Position numbers and translations under genes: made by a program. From assembly GCF_022846655.1 (NCBI RefSeq), contig NZ_AP025667.1:4067001-4131000 (forward strand): 64,000 nt of DNA. The letters are read 5' to 3'. Below, piece by piece: positions 16,032 to 24,185 of this stretch; positions within the stretch are counted from its first letter, which is position 1; every line of letters starts with the position of its first letter. The DNA is from Streptomyces seoulensis (GTDB lineage: Bacteria; Actinomycetota; Actinomycetes; Streptomycetales; Streptomycetaceae). The notes beneath the pieces were generated by a model. It was not told the origin of the DNA, searched no databases, and saw only the letters and a list, made by a program, of their open reading frames with translations.

Positions 16032-17390
16032 ATGGGCGGGGCACGAAGGGCGTGGTTCCGGGCGGGCCTCGCCGCCCGGCTGCTCGCGCGGTGCGCCGTG
16101 GTGGCGGCGATCGGCGCCGTGGCGGTGCTGCTGCTCGCGCTGGGCAGGGGCGGTCTGCTCGTGGCCGTGGCCGGGGCCCTCGGGCTGGTGCTCTGCGCCG
16201 CCGGTGTCTGGTGGTTCGTGGCCCGGCGCGGTGTGGTGCGGCTGCTCGGGGCGGTCGTGGCCGTCGCGGCGCCGGTCGGCGTCCTGGTGTTCTTCGCGCA
16301 GAGCGGACTGTGGGTGATCGCGCTGATCTCCGGCCTGTGCTGGGTGGTGGCAGGGTTCAGCGGCCGCGCCGCGCTGCGCAGGGCGCGGCCGCCCCGGTCG
16401 CAGCGGCCCACCCGCGCGCATCGGCCGAGACGTCCGGTGCTGATCATGAATCCGCGGTCCGGCGGCGGTAAGGTCGGCCGCTTCGCCCTCGTGGAGCGGG
16501 CGGAGCGACTGGGCGCGCGGGTGATCCTGCTGGACCCCTCCGACCCGGCCGACGTGGGCAAGCTGGCCCGCGAGGCCGTGGACGACGGCGCCGACCTGCT
16601 CGGTGTCGCGGGCGGCGACGGCACCCAGGCGCTGGTCGCGGCCGTCGCCGCCGAGCACGGTCTGCCGTTCCTCGTGATCTCCGCGGGCACCCGCAACCAC
16701 TTCGCCATGGACCTCGGCCTCGACCGCGCCGACCCGGCCCGCTGCCTCGACGCCCTGACCGACGGCGAGGAGGTCCGCGTCGACCTCGGCGACGTCTCCG
16801 GCCGCCCGTTCGTCAACACGGTGTCCTTCGGCGTGTACGCGGACATCGTGCAGAGCCCCGAGTACCGCGACAACAAGACCGGCACCGCCCTGAACCTGAT
16901 GCCGGACCTGCTGGCCAGGGAGGGCGTACAGCGGCTCGACGCACGGGTGGACGGCACCACCCTCTCCGACCAGCAGGCGCTGCTGGTCAGCAACAACCCG
17001 TACGTCTCCCCCGACGAGCTGAGCGGCGGCGGCCGCAGGCCCAGGCTCGACACCGGTGAGCTGGGCGTGATCGGGATCCGGGTGGAGAACGCGGCACAGG
17101 CGGCGGAGCTGGCCGTACGGGGCTCGCAGGCGCCGGGGCTCACCGTGACGACCGCGCGGCAGGTCCGGGTGACGGCCGGGGAGCCGCAGATCCCGGTGGC
17201 GGTGGACGGGGAGGCTCTTTGGCTGCGCACTCCGGTCGAGTGCTCGGTACGGCCCGGTGCGCTGCGGGTGCTGCTGCCGCGCGACCGCCCCGGCGTACCG
17301 CCTCCCGCGCCGCCCGTCGACTGGCGCGAACTGCTCGACCTCGCGTTCGGCCCCGCCGAGCGGACAGCACCGGGAGACAAACGTGCCTGA
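16032..17390 (+). CDS. Diacylglycerol kinase-family lipid kinase with N-terminal membrane domain
   Basis: A 452-residue protein. About 110 N-terminal residues hold four hydrophobic helices. A DAGK catalytic domain follows: VLIMNPRSGGGKVG (phosphate-binding entry), GVAGGDGTQALVA (GGDGT active-site loop, about 194-198) and AGTRNHFAMDLGL. The C-terminal beta domain is typical of YegS/DagK lipid kinases. It probably phosphorylates diacylglycerol or a related lipid at the inner membrane face. GGGAGG lies 5 bases before the ATG. It overlaps the following PAP2 phosphatase gene by 8 bases, a kinase-phosphatase pair often seen in Streptomyces. Confidence 0.87.
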   Translation: MGGARRAWFRAGLAARLLARCAVVAAIGAVAVLLLALGRGGLLVAVAGALGLVLCAAGVWWFVARRGVVRLLGAVVAVAAPVGVLVFFAQSGLWVIALISGLCWVVAGFSGRAALRRARPPRSQRPTRAHRPRRPVLIMNPRSGGGKVGRFALVERAERLGARVILLDPSDPADVGKLAREAVDDGADLLGVAGGDGTQALVAAVAAEHGLPFLVISAGTRNHFAMDLGLDRADPARCLDALTDGEEVRVDLGDVSGRPFVNTVSFGVYADIVQSPEYRDNKTGTALNLMPDLLAREGVQRLDARVDGTTLSDQQALLVSNNPYVSPDELSGGGRRPRLDTGELGVIGIRVENAAQAAELAVRGSQAPGLTVTTARQVRVTAGEPQIPVAVDGEALWLRTPVECSVRPGALRVLLPRDRPGVPPPAPPVDWRELLDLAFGPAERTAPGDKRA

Positions 17391-17934
17391 CCGCAGCACC
17401 GTCCCCGCCGACCTGCGTGCGGTCGACGGAGCGCTGTACGCCGCCGTGGCCGCCACGCCCACACCCGCGCTGGACCTCGCGCTGCGGAGGCTGTCGCACG
17501 CGGCCGACCACTCGAAGATCTCGCTCGGCGTCGCGGCGGGCCTCGCCCTGCTGCCGGGCCGGCCCCGCCGCGCGGCACTGGCCGGGGTCGCCTCGGTCGC
17601 GCTGGCGTCGGCGGCGGCGAACCTGTTCGGCAAGCGGATGGTGCGCCGCCACCGCCCCGATCGGGAGGAGGCCCAGGTGGCGGTGGCCCGGCACGTGCGC
17701 ATGCCCGAGTCGGCGTCCTTCCCGTCCGGCCACACGGCCTCGGCAACCGCCTTCGCCACCGCCGTGGGTGTCGTGCTGCCTCCGGCCGCGGTCCCGCTGG
17801 GCTCCTTGGCGGTCGCCGTCGGCTACTCCCGCGTCCACACCGGGGTGCACTATCCGGGCGATGTCGCGGCGGGCGCGGTGCTGGGGTTCGCGGCGGCCGC
17901 GGTGTCGCTGGCCGTGGTGCGGGGGCTGGGCTGA
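17383..17934 (+). CDS. PAP2-family membrane phosphatase
   Basis: A 183-residue integral membrane phosphatase with the three PAP2 motifs: KRMVRRHRP (about 84-92), PSGHT (about 116-120) and SRVHTGVHYPGDV (about 150). The His and Arg residues of the catalytic triad are all in place. It would remove phosphate from phosphatidic acid or polyprenyl pyrophosphate. The GTG start overlaps the stop of the lipid kinase gene and has GGGAG upstream, so both should be made together and may act on one lipid pool. Confidence 0.85.
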   Translation: MPDRSTVPADLRAVDGALYAAVAATPTPALDLALRRLSHAADHSKISLGVAAGLALLPGRPRRAALAGVASVALASAAANLFGKRMVRRHRPDREEAQVAVARHVRMPESASFPSGHTASATAFATAVGVVLPPAAVPLGSLAVAVGYSRVHTGVHYPGDVAAGAVLGFAAAAVSLAVVRGLG

Positions 17935-17948
17935 GGGGCGGGTTGGCC

Positions 17949-18023
17949 CACATGCGGTGAGGCCATGTGTGGTGAGGCCACGTGTGGTGCGGTCACATGT
18001 GGTGCGGTCACATGTGGGCGCAG
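17949..18023. repeat. Five-unit 15-bp tandem repeat built on CACATGTG
   Basis: Five consecutive 15-base units follow the pattern CACATGTGGTGMGGY: CACATGCGGTGAGGC, CATGTGTGGTGAGGC, CACGTGTGGTGCGGT, CACATGTGGTGCGGT and a diverging last unit CACATGTGGGCGCAG. Three units contain CACATGTG or CACGTGTG, each a (near-)palindrome. The array fills the short gap between the convergent PAP2 phosphatase and recQ genes, where a terminator would be expected. Confidence 0.85.
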
Positions 18024-18030
18024 CACACCC

Positions 18031-19740
18031 TCAACACACAGTCAGCAGATGATTCTTGTTGATCACCTCAAGGGACAGCGTGCGATAGCCGACCGTCTCG
18101 AACAGCACCGTCACACGCTCGTCCTCCTCGCTCATGACCGACCCCTGCCCCCACTGCTCGTGCCGTACGAGGGTGCCGGGCGGGAAGGGATGCTCCTCCC
18201 CCACGGGCGCCGAAGACGCCGGCTCGGGTATCGGCCCACCCGTACCGGCCAGCACAGCGGGCCCGCCCTCCGCGCCACCCTCCTCCGCCAGTTCCGCCGC
18301 CTCGCACCGGTCGCACGCGCCGCAGGACTCGTCCTGGTCGCCGCCCTGGCCGAAGTAGCCGAGCAGGAACCGACGCCGGCAGCCGGTGGCCTCCGCGTAG
18401 CCCCGCATCATGTCGACGCGGGAGCGCTCCAATTGCTGGTGAGCGTCGCCCAGTTCGATCGCCTGCTGGGCGGCGGCGGCCGGGCCGACCGTGCCGGTCG
18501 CCTCCAGGTCGCCGTCCTCGGTGGTGTGGACGGCGTCGACCTGCTCCAGGAGGTTGACGACGGCCGTCAGGCGGCTGGCCGTCAGATGGGTCTCGTCGCG
18601 CAGCTCGGTCGGCGGGACGGGGCCGTCGTGTTCCTCCAGGGTGCTCACGACCTGGGTGACGGTGTCCGGGTCCGGGCGGCCCGCCGCGAAGAAGCGCTGC
18701 ATGCCGAGGTCCTGGGGCCGGTAGGCGAGTATCGCGCGGGCCTCCTCGCCGTCGCGGCCGGCGCGGCCGATCTCCTGGTAGTAGGCGTCCAGGGAGCCGG
18801 GCACGGAGGCGTGCAGCACGAAGCGTACGTCCGGCTTGTCGATGCCCATCCCGAAGGCGGAGGTCGCCACGACCACGTCCAGCTCGCCGGCCATGAAGCG
18901 GTCGTGCACACCGCCCCGCTCCTGCGCGGGCAGCCCCGCGTGGTACGCCGCCGCGTCCAGCCCGAGCAGGCTCAGTTCTTCGGCGTACTCCTCGGCCTCG
19001 CGGCGGGTGCCCGCGTACACGAGGCCGGGCTTGGACTCCGCGGCGGCGCGCTCGACGACAGCCCGCTTCTTGACCTCGGCGTCCTGGAAGGGGATGACCT
19101 CCAGGTGGATGTTGGGGCGGTCGAAGCCGGTGACGACCTCGCGCACGTCGCGCATGCCGAGCTGCGTGATGATGTCGGCCCGTACGGGGGCGGCGGCGCT
19201 GGCGGTCAGGGCCAGTACGGGGGGCCGGCCGATCCGCTCGACGACCTGTCCGAGCCGCAGGTAGTCGGGGCGGAAGTCGTGCCCCCACGACGACACGCAC
19301 TGGGCCTCGTCGACCACGAACAGGGCGGGCTCCGCGGCCGCGAGCTGCTCGACCACCTCGTCCTTCGCGAGCTGCTCGGGGGCCAGGAACAGGAAGTCGA
19401 CGTCACCCTCGCTGATCCGGTCCCAGACCGCCGCGTTCTCGCTTCCGCTCTGGGACGAGTTCACGGCGGCGGCCTCCGCGCCCTCCCGGCGCAGCAGCCC
19501 CTGGACCTGATCCCGCTGCAGCGCGACGAGCGGCGACACCACGACGGTCGGCCCCGGCAGCAGCAGCCCCGGCACCTGGTACACGGCCGACTTCCCGGCC
19601 CCGGTGGGCATCACGACCAGCGTGTCCCGCCGCCCCATCACCGCCTCCATCGCCACCACCTGCTCCGGCCGCAACTCCTCCCATCCGAAGACGTCCAACG
19701 CACTCTTCCGCAGGCGCTCGGCCGACGCGGTGGTCATCAT
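18031..19740 (-). CDS. recQ: ATP-dependent DNA helicase RecQ
   Basis: A 569-residue superfamily 2 helicase. Motif I is MPTGAGKSAVYQVPG, motif II VVDEAQCVSSWGHDFRPDY (DEAQ instead of DEAH), motif III LALTASAAAPV. The helicase-C part has VATSAFGMGIDKPDVRF and QEIGRAGRDGE. A RecQ zinc site follows (CGACDRCEA), then a small C-terminal domain (GTLVRHEQWGQGSV) resembling the Tudor-like end of UvrD/PcrA helicases in place of a clear HRDC domain. It unwinds DNA in recombination repair. A start at 19740 (ATGATG) follows AGGGGG; 19737 is equally possible. Confidence 0.9.
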   Translation of the reverse strand: MMTTASAERLRKSALDVFGWEELRPEQVVAMEAVMGRRDTLVVMPTGAGKSAVYQVPGLLLPGPTVVVSPLVALQRDQVQGLLRREGAEAAAVNSSQSGSENAAVWDRISEGDVDFLFLAPEQLAKDEVVEQLAAAEPALFVVDEAQCVSSWGHDFRPDYLRLGQVVERIGRPPVLALTASAAAPVRADIITQLGMRDVREVVTGFDRPNIHLEVIPFQDAEVKKRAVVERAAAESKPGLVYAGTRREAEEYAEELSLLGLDAAAYHAGLPAQERGGVHDRFMAGELDVVVATSAFGMGIDKPDVRFVLHASVPGSLDAYYQEIGRAGRDGEEARAILAYRPQDLGMQRFFAAGRPDPDTVTQVVSTLEEHDGPVPPTELRDETHLTASRLTAVVNLLEQVDAVHTTEDGDLEATGTVGPAAAAQQAIELGDAHQQLERSRVDMMRGYAEATGCRRRFLLGYFGQGGDQDESCGACDRCEAAELAEEGGAEGGPAVLAGTGGPIPEPASSAPVGEEHPFPPGTLVRHEQWGQGSVMSEEDERVTVLFETVGYRTLSLEVINKNHLLTVC

Positions 19741-19867
19741 GGTCCCCCTGTGTTCCGGGCTCTGGCCAGTCACCAGAATCGGCGCCCTGGGCTGCCGACC
19801 CGGTACCCCGGTGACGGCGGAGTAGCGCGCCGGGGGGTCGGCAATCGGTGTTCGGGACACTTCGCGT

Positions 19868-19887
19868 GGGGGGGGGGGGGGGGGGGG
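19868..19887. repeat. Homopolymer of 20 G
   Basis: Twenty consecutive G on the plus strand in the divergent gap between recQ (start 19740) and the next gene (start 19945). Such tracts slip readily in replication and in sequencing. Confidence 0.9.
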
Positions 19888-19944
19888 ACCGGACCCGCCG
19901 CTTCTTCTGTCGGGCAGGTACTGGCCGACTGTCACACTCGGCCG

Positions 19945-20673
19945 ATGAGCATGAAGAGTCAGCACGGGCGTTCCGTTGATCCGGAAGAGCTGCTGCTGCG
20001 GACAGACTGGAGTTCGGTCGAGCACTGCTGTCCGAACGTCGCGCCGACGACGCCTGCGATCTTGCGGCAACTCCTTGACGAGGATGCGAGCAAGCAAGGC
20101 ATCGCCCTCCGTGACCTGCGGGAAGCCGTCACGCATTCGAACACCTTCTACAGCGCGACAGCCCCGGCTGCATCGTTCGTGGCGGCCATCCTCGGGCACC
20201 CACAGACTCTCGCCGAAGTCACGGACCAGCGACCATGGGAGGTCTCTGACGCGGGTGAGCAACCCCGCTTTCCCCTTCGCGTCGGACTCCTGAACTGGCT
20301 CGGCAGCACCGCCTGGGACGCGAACGAAGAGTCAGCTGCCGGATACGAGAAAGATGTCGAAGCGTTCCATGGCCTTCGACAGAGCCTCTACGCAGCCGTT
20401 CAGCCCTTCTTCACCGACGCCGATCCAGACATCCGGGACGCCGCCCTGGCCTCTGCACTCCCCCTCCTCGCCTCACCAGAGCTCGCCCACCATGCTGAAG
20501 GTCTACGTGCCCACGTGCGGGGGCTCGCCGCCGACAGCGATCCTCACCGGCGGCGAGCGATGGACGCACTCGCCAGTTGGGGCGAGGACATCACCCCCTT
20601 CCAGCAGCACGGGCACTCCCCCGCCCAAGTCCCGCTGCACACCGAGGGATTCGCAGACGATCCACCGTTCTGA
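19945..20673 (+). CDS. Uncharacterised HEAT-like helical repeat protein
   Basis: A 242-residue soluble protein I cannot assign firmly. It begins with a short region holding CCPNVAPTTPAILRQLL, and its later part looks like HEAT repeats (VQPFFTDADPDIRDAALASA and VRGLAADSDPHRRRAMDALA). Similar small HEAT-like proteins occur as immunity or accessory proteins in Streptomyces. Codon use is less extreme in GC than in the neighbours, hinting at separate ancestry. The ATG at 19945 is chosen at the head of the conserved-looking part; a second ATG lies 6 bases downstream and no strong ribosome site is visible. Confidence 0.6.
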   Translation: MSMKSQHGRSVDPEELLLRTDWSSVEHCCPNVAPTTPAILRQLLDEDASKQGIALRDLREAVTHSNTFYSATAPAASFVAAILGHPQTLAEVTDQRPWEVSDAGEQPRFPLRVGLLNWLGSTAWDANEESAAGYEKDVEAFHGLRQSLYAAVQPFFTDADPDIRDAALASALPLLASPELAHHAEGLRAHVRGLAADSDPHRRRAMDALASWGEDITPFQQHGHSPAQVPLHTEGFADDPPF

Positions 20674-20747
20674 CACCGCCTGTGAGAGGGAACCGGAGAA
20701 AGAACGGCAAGCGTCCCCTAAGCGATCAAGCTTGAGAGGACCACACA

Positions 20748-21581
20748 GTGCGGATCTACATCAGCGCGGATATGGAAGGCGTCACGGGGCTCGTCGACGC
20801 CGACGACGTTCAGCCAGGAGGCCGGGACTACGAGCGGGGACGCCTGATGATGGCGGAGGACGTGAACGCAGCCGTCCGTGGGGCCGTCGCCGCTGGCGCC
20901 ACCGACGTGACCGTCAACGACGCGCACGGTCCGATGCGTAACCTCCTGCCCGAGACCCTGCATCCCGCAGCCCGTCTCATCCGCGGCAAACCCAAGCAGA
21001 TGCTCATGCTCGAAGGACTCACGACCGAGTACGACGCCGTGATCTGCGTCGGCTACCACTCAAGGGCCGGCGCGCCCGGCGTGCTGAGCCACAGCTTCAT
21101 GGGCCACGAGATCGAAGACATGTGGCTGGACGGGCGACCGGTGGGCGAGATCGGCCTGGCTAGCGCCGTCGCGGGTGCGATAGGCGTCCCGGTGGCAGCC
21201 CTCACCGGAGACGACTGCGCGTGCGCGGAGATGACCGACTGGGATGCCTCGGTCGCCACCGTGGCCGTGAAGTACGCGCGGGACCGGTTCGCGGCAGATC
21301 TACGCCCGGCGGACGAGGTTCGCGCAGTCATCGAGGAAACGGTCGCCGCCAGTCTGTCCGCACCGCCGAGGACTTCTGCGGCCACCGCAGACAAGGCGTC
21401 CACCCTCACGGTCCGCTGGCAGTCGGCCTCAGTCGCCTCGACGCTCCTGGGAATCCCGGGGGTTGCCTCCATGGACAGCCGCACCGTTCAGACGCAGGGC
21501 GCCCTGCCCGACCTGTACCGACTGTTCGGCGTATGGATGCGAGTGGCGTCCTCCCTGACCAACCAGCCACCGTACTGCTGA
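20748..21581 (+). CDS. M55-family D-aminopeptidase (DppA-like)
   Basis: A 277-residue zinc peptidase. The N-terminal MRIYISADMEGVTGL carries the metal Asp and Glu. Other DppA motifs are VNDAHGPMRNLLPE, ICVGYHSRAGAPGVLSHSF and GDDCACAEM. DppA-type enzymes cut D-amino-acid-containing dipeptides such as D-Ala-D-Ala, freeing D-amino acids from wall turnover; they form decameric rings. The GTG at 20748 follows GAGAGGA. No dipeptide transporter, the usual partner, lies beside it. Confidence 0.85.
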   Translation: MRIYISADMEGVTGLVDADDVQPGGRDYERGRLMMAEDVNAAVRGAVAAGATDVTVNDAHGPMRNLLPETLHPAARLIRGKPKQMLMLEGLTTEYDAVICVGYHSRAGAPGVLSHSFMGHEIEDMWLDGRPVGEIGLASAVAGAIGVPVAALTGDDCACAEMTDWDASVATVAVKYARDRFAADLRPADEVRAVIEETVAASLSAPPRTSAATADKASTLTVRWQSASVASTLLGIPGVASMDSRTVQTQGALPDLYRLFGVWMRVASSLTNQPPYC

Positions 21582-21663
21582 CTCTCGCAAGCAACCATGT
21601 CTCCGCAGTCAGGAGCAACGGGACAGCCCTCACTGATCGTTCCGGAACAGGGGTGGGCGACGG

Positions 21664-22038
21664 TCACTCGTCGTCGAGTCGCTGGAGAACCTGGGTGAAG
21701 CCACCCTCGTCGAGCAGGCCGGCGAGCACCTGGGTCATGTTGTCGATGCCGGGATCCCGGACTATCAGTCCGTCAGAACACCAGAAGTAGCGGCCGCCCG
21801 ACTCCTCACCTGTCCGCTGCCACCTCTTCATGAGGCGCTCGACCTCAGCGAGGGTGAGCACGGTCGCACTCCAGCGGGAACCGTCCGCCGTCAGCCGTAC
21901 TTCCACGTCGACGTTGCAGACGGCATCGAGATCTTCGCCGGCAGCGGGCAAGAAGGACGCCTCGAACCGAGCGATGCGGACCCGGTACCAGGGTGCATCC
22001 CAACCCTGCTCGGTACCCTCGTCTCCCGCATCGCCCAC
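21664..22038 (-). CDS. Hypothetical protein
   Basis: A 124-residue soluble protein, unrecognised. It has beta-rich segments (WYRVRIARFEASFLP, NVDVEVRLTADGSRW) followed by a helical end (NMTQVLAGLLDEGG, VLQRLDDE). The GTG at 22038 gives the first reading without low-complexity sequence; the ribosome site is weak. It is divergent from the old yellow enzyme gene and converges with the DppA-like gene. Confidence 0.5.
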   Translation of the reverse strand: MGDAGDEGTEQGWDAPWYRVRIARFEASFLPAAGEDLDAVCNVDVEVRLTADGSRWSATVLTLAEVERLMKRWQRTGEESGGRYFWCSDGLIVRDPGIDNMTQVLAGLLDEGGFTQVLQRLDDE

Positions 22039-22234
22039 CCGGCGAGTATCTCGATCCACCTCGGCGTGCCGTCTCTGAGGCTCGCCCGATGTACTTGCGC
22101 ACGCGGGTATACGGCGGGAATAAAATAAAGGCGCCCGCTCTTGAACCGTTCGTGCCGGTCCGGCTCGTCCTCGCGCGGGCCCGTGACCGGCGGGTACGCG
22201 TACGACCACGGCCGTCATGCAGAAGGAGCCGGAC

Positions 22235-23338
22235 TTGAGCAGCAGCACCATCTTCACCCCCGTGACCCTCCGGTCGCTGACCATCCCGAACCGTATCTGG
22301 ATGCCGGCCATGTGCCAGTACAGTGCCGCGCCGGAGGGCGAGACGGTCGGTGCTCCCACGGACTGGCACTTCACGCACCTCGCCGCCCGCGCGGCCGGCG
22401 GTGTCGGCCTGATCATCACCGAGGCCACCGCCGTCAGCCCCGAGGGCCGGATCAGCCCGTACGACCTCGGGATCTGGAACGACACCCAGACCGAGGCGTT
22501 CAAGCGCGTCACCGCCTTCCTGAAGTCCCAGGGCACGGTCGCGGGTATCCAGTTGGCGCACGCGGGCCGCAAGGCGTCGACCGAGCGCACCTGGGTCGAC
22601 CGCGGGCGCGCTCTCGCGCCGGACGAGCAGTACGGCTGGCAGCCGGTCGGCCCCAGCGCCGTCCCCTTCGCCGAGACCTCCACCACCCCCCACGAGCTGA
22701 GCCGGGAGGAAATCGCGGAGATCGTCCGGCAGTTCGCCGCCGCCGCCGGGCGAGCGCTGGAGGCCGGCTTCGAGGTCGCCGAGATCCACGGCGCCCACGG
22801 TTACCTGATCCACCAGTTCCTCTCCCCGCTCAGCAACCACCGCACCGACGAGTACGGCGGCTCGTTCGAGAACCGCACCCGCTTCGCCCTGGAGGTCGTC
22901 GACGCGATCCGCGCCGTCTGGCCCGAGGAGCTGCCCCTGTTCTTCCGTGTCTCCGCCACCGACTGGGTCGACGAGAACCCGGACGACGACCGCACCGGCT
23001 GGACCGCCGAGGACACCGTCCGCCTGGCCAAGGACCTCGGGGCGCGCGGCGTGGACCTGATCGACGTGTCCACCGGGGGCAACGTCCCCGACGCGAAGAT
23101 CGTCGCCGGTCCCGGCTACCAGGTCCCCTTCGCCGAGCGGGTCCGCGAGACGGGCATGCCCACGGCAGCGGTCGGCATGATCACGGACCCGGCCCAGGCC
23201 CAGGAGATCGTCACCTCCGGCAAGGCGGACGCGGTGCTGCTCGGCCGCGAGCTGCTGCGCGACCCGTACTGGGCCCGCCACGCCGCCGCCGAACTGGGCG
23301 GCGAGGTCGCCACGCCCGTCCAGTACCACCGCGCCTGA
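22235..23338 (+). CDS. NADH:flavin oxidoreductase, old yellow enzyme (YqjM-like)
   Basis: A 367-residue FMN-dependent TIM-barrel ene-reductase. It has MCQYSA near the N-terminus with the redox-sensing Cys of YqjM-type enzymes, QLAHAGRKAS, the active-site pair in EIHGAHGYLIHQFLSPLSN, YGGSFENRTRF, and a phosphate-binding VLLGRELLRDP. It reduces activated C=C bonds with NAD(P)H. The TTG at 22235 is preferred because AGAAGGAG ends 6 bases before it; an ATG at 22217 would overlap that ribosome site. A pair of hairpins follows the stop. Confidence 0.9.
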   Translation: MSSSTIFTPVTLRSLTIPNRIWMPAMCQYSAAPEGETVGAPTDWHFTHLAARAAGGVGLIITEATAVSPEGRISPYDLGIWNDTQTEAFKRVTAFLKSQGTVAGIQLAHAGRKASTERTWVDRGRALAPDEQYGWQPVGPSAVPFAETSTTPHELSREEIAEIVRQFAAAAGRALEAGFEVAEIHGAHGYLIHQFLSPLSNHRTDEYGGSFENRTRFALEVVDAIRAVWPEELPLFFRVSATDWVDENPDDDRTGWTAEDTVRLAKDLGARGVDLIDVSTGGNVPDAKIVAGPGYQVPFAERVRETGMPTAAVGMITDPAQAQEIVTSGKADAVLLGRELLRDPYWARHAAAELGGEVATPVQYHRA

Positions 23339-23343
23339 CACCG

Positions 23344-23398
23344 GCCCCGCTCGCGGGCGGGGCGTACGCGGCCGGCCCCTCCTACCGGGTCGGCCGCG
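23344..23398 (+). terminator. Two adjacent hairpins after the old yellow enzyme gene
   Basis: GCCCCGC/GCGGGGC (23344-23363) is followed by a 12-bp stem with one mismatch (CGCGGCCGGCCC against GGGTCGGCCGCG, 23367-23398). Together they make a convincing transcription stop. Confidence 0.6.
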
Positions 23399-23435
23399 CC
23401 CGTGCCCGGCGGCGTACCGTCCCGACGGTCACCGC

Positions 23436-23466
23436 TTGACCTTGACACGGTGAGAAGGTGTCCCCT
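23436..23466 (+). promoter_or_regulatory. MerR-class promoter of the HEAT / MerR-HEAT operon
   Basis: A -35 TTGACC (23436-23441) is followed by a 19-base spacer and a poor -10 TCCCCT (23461-23466). The spacer holds a 21-base dyad at 23439-23459: ACCTT-ga-CAC-g-GTG-ag-AAGGT. An overlong 19-bp spacer centred on a dyad is the hallmark of promoters untwisted by MerR proteins. The downstream operon encodes a MerR regulator, so autoregulation is likely. Transcription would begin only a few bases before the GTG at 23478. Confidence 0.65.
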
Positions 23467-23477
23467 GGGGGCTGGAG

Positions 23478-24185
23478 GTGGTTTCCATCGATCCGACCTA
23501 CGGAAGCCCGCGCAACGCACGTGTGGCCGACGCCCTGAGTGCAGAGGACCCGTCGGTGCGGCTCCAGGCCGCCCTGGCGGCCGGCTCGCATCCCGACCCC
23601 GGCCACCTGGAGACGCTCATCGAGCGGTGTGCGGTCGAGCCGGACTTCTTCGTACGGGACATGCTGTCCTGGGTGCTGACCCGCCTCCCACCGGAGATCA
23701 CCCTGCCCCGTATCCGCCGGGAACTAGGCTCCGGGCGCCCCGCAGCCCGCGCCCAGGCGTTGCACACGCTGTCCAAGATCGGTGACCGGAGCGCGTGGGC
23801 CTGGATCACGCGCGACATGCTGCGCGACGCCGACGACGAGGTCGCGCGCACCGCGTGGCGCGTCGCGGTCGTCCTCGTGCCCGAGGGCGAGGCGAAGGAC
23901 CTGGCCCGCGAACTGGTCACCCAGCTCGGCCGGGGCGACCGCGAGGTGCGACTGAGCCTGAGCCAGGCCCTGGTCGCCCTGGGAGATGCCGCCGAGCCCG
24001 CCCTCGCCACCGCCGGGGCGCACGCCGACCCGGCCGTGGCCGCCCACGCGCACGCCACCCTGCTCCTCCGGCAGGACCCGGAGACCGGGTTCGACGCTGC
24101 CGTCGAGGAGGCGAAGCGGCTCGTCGCGCTCGGTCCGGAGCGAGCCGCCGCCGCGGCGGAAGCCGTGGAGGGCGCGGAGTGCTGA
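23478..24185 (+). CDS. HEAT-repeat protein
   Basis: A 235-residue helical repeat protein. Successive units are visible: DALSAEDPSVRLQAALAAGS, DFFVRDMLSWVLTRL, RELGSGRPAARAQALHTLSK, DADDEVARTAWRVAVVLV and GRGDREVRLSLSQALVALGD. No enzymatic motif, signal or membrane segment is present; it should be a cytoplasmic interaction scaffold. The GTG start lies a few bases after the predicted transcription start, with GGAG directly before it. It overlaps the following MerR-HEAT gene by 7 bases. Confidence 0.75.
   Translation: MVSIDPTYGSPRNARVADALSAEDPSVRLQAALAAGSHPDPGHLETLIERCAVEPDFFVRDMLSWVLTRLPPEITLPRIRRELGSGRPAARAQALHTLSKIGDRSAWAWITRDMLRDADDEVARTAWRVAVVLVPEGEAKDLARELVTQLGRGDREVRLSLSQALVALGDAAEPALATAGAHADPAVAAHAHATLLLRQDPETGFDAAVEEAKRLVALGPERAAAAAEAVEGAEC

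Noticed and set aside
17965..19800. Long plus-strand open frame opposite recQ, reading into the HEAT-like gene
   Set aside because: Only its last 242 codons (from 19945) look like protein; the rest is a shadow of the RecQ helicase.
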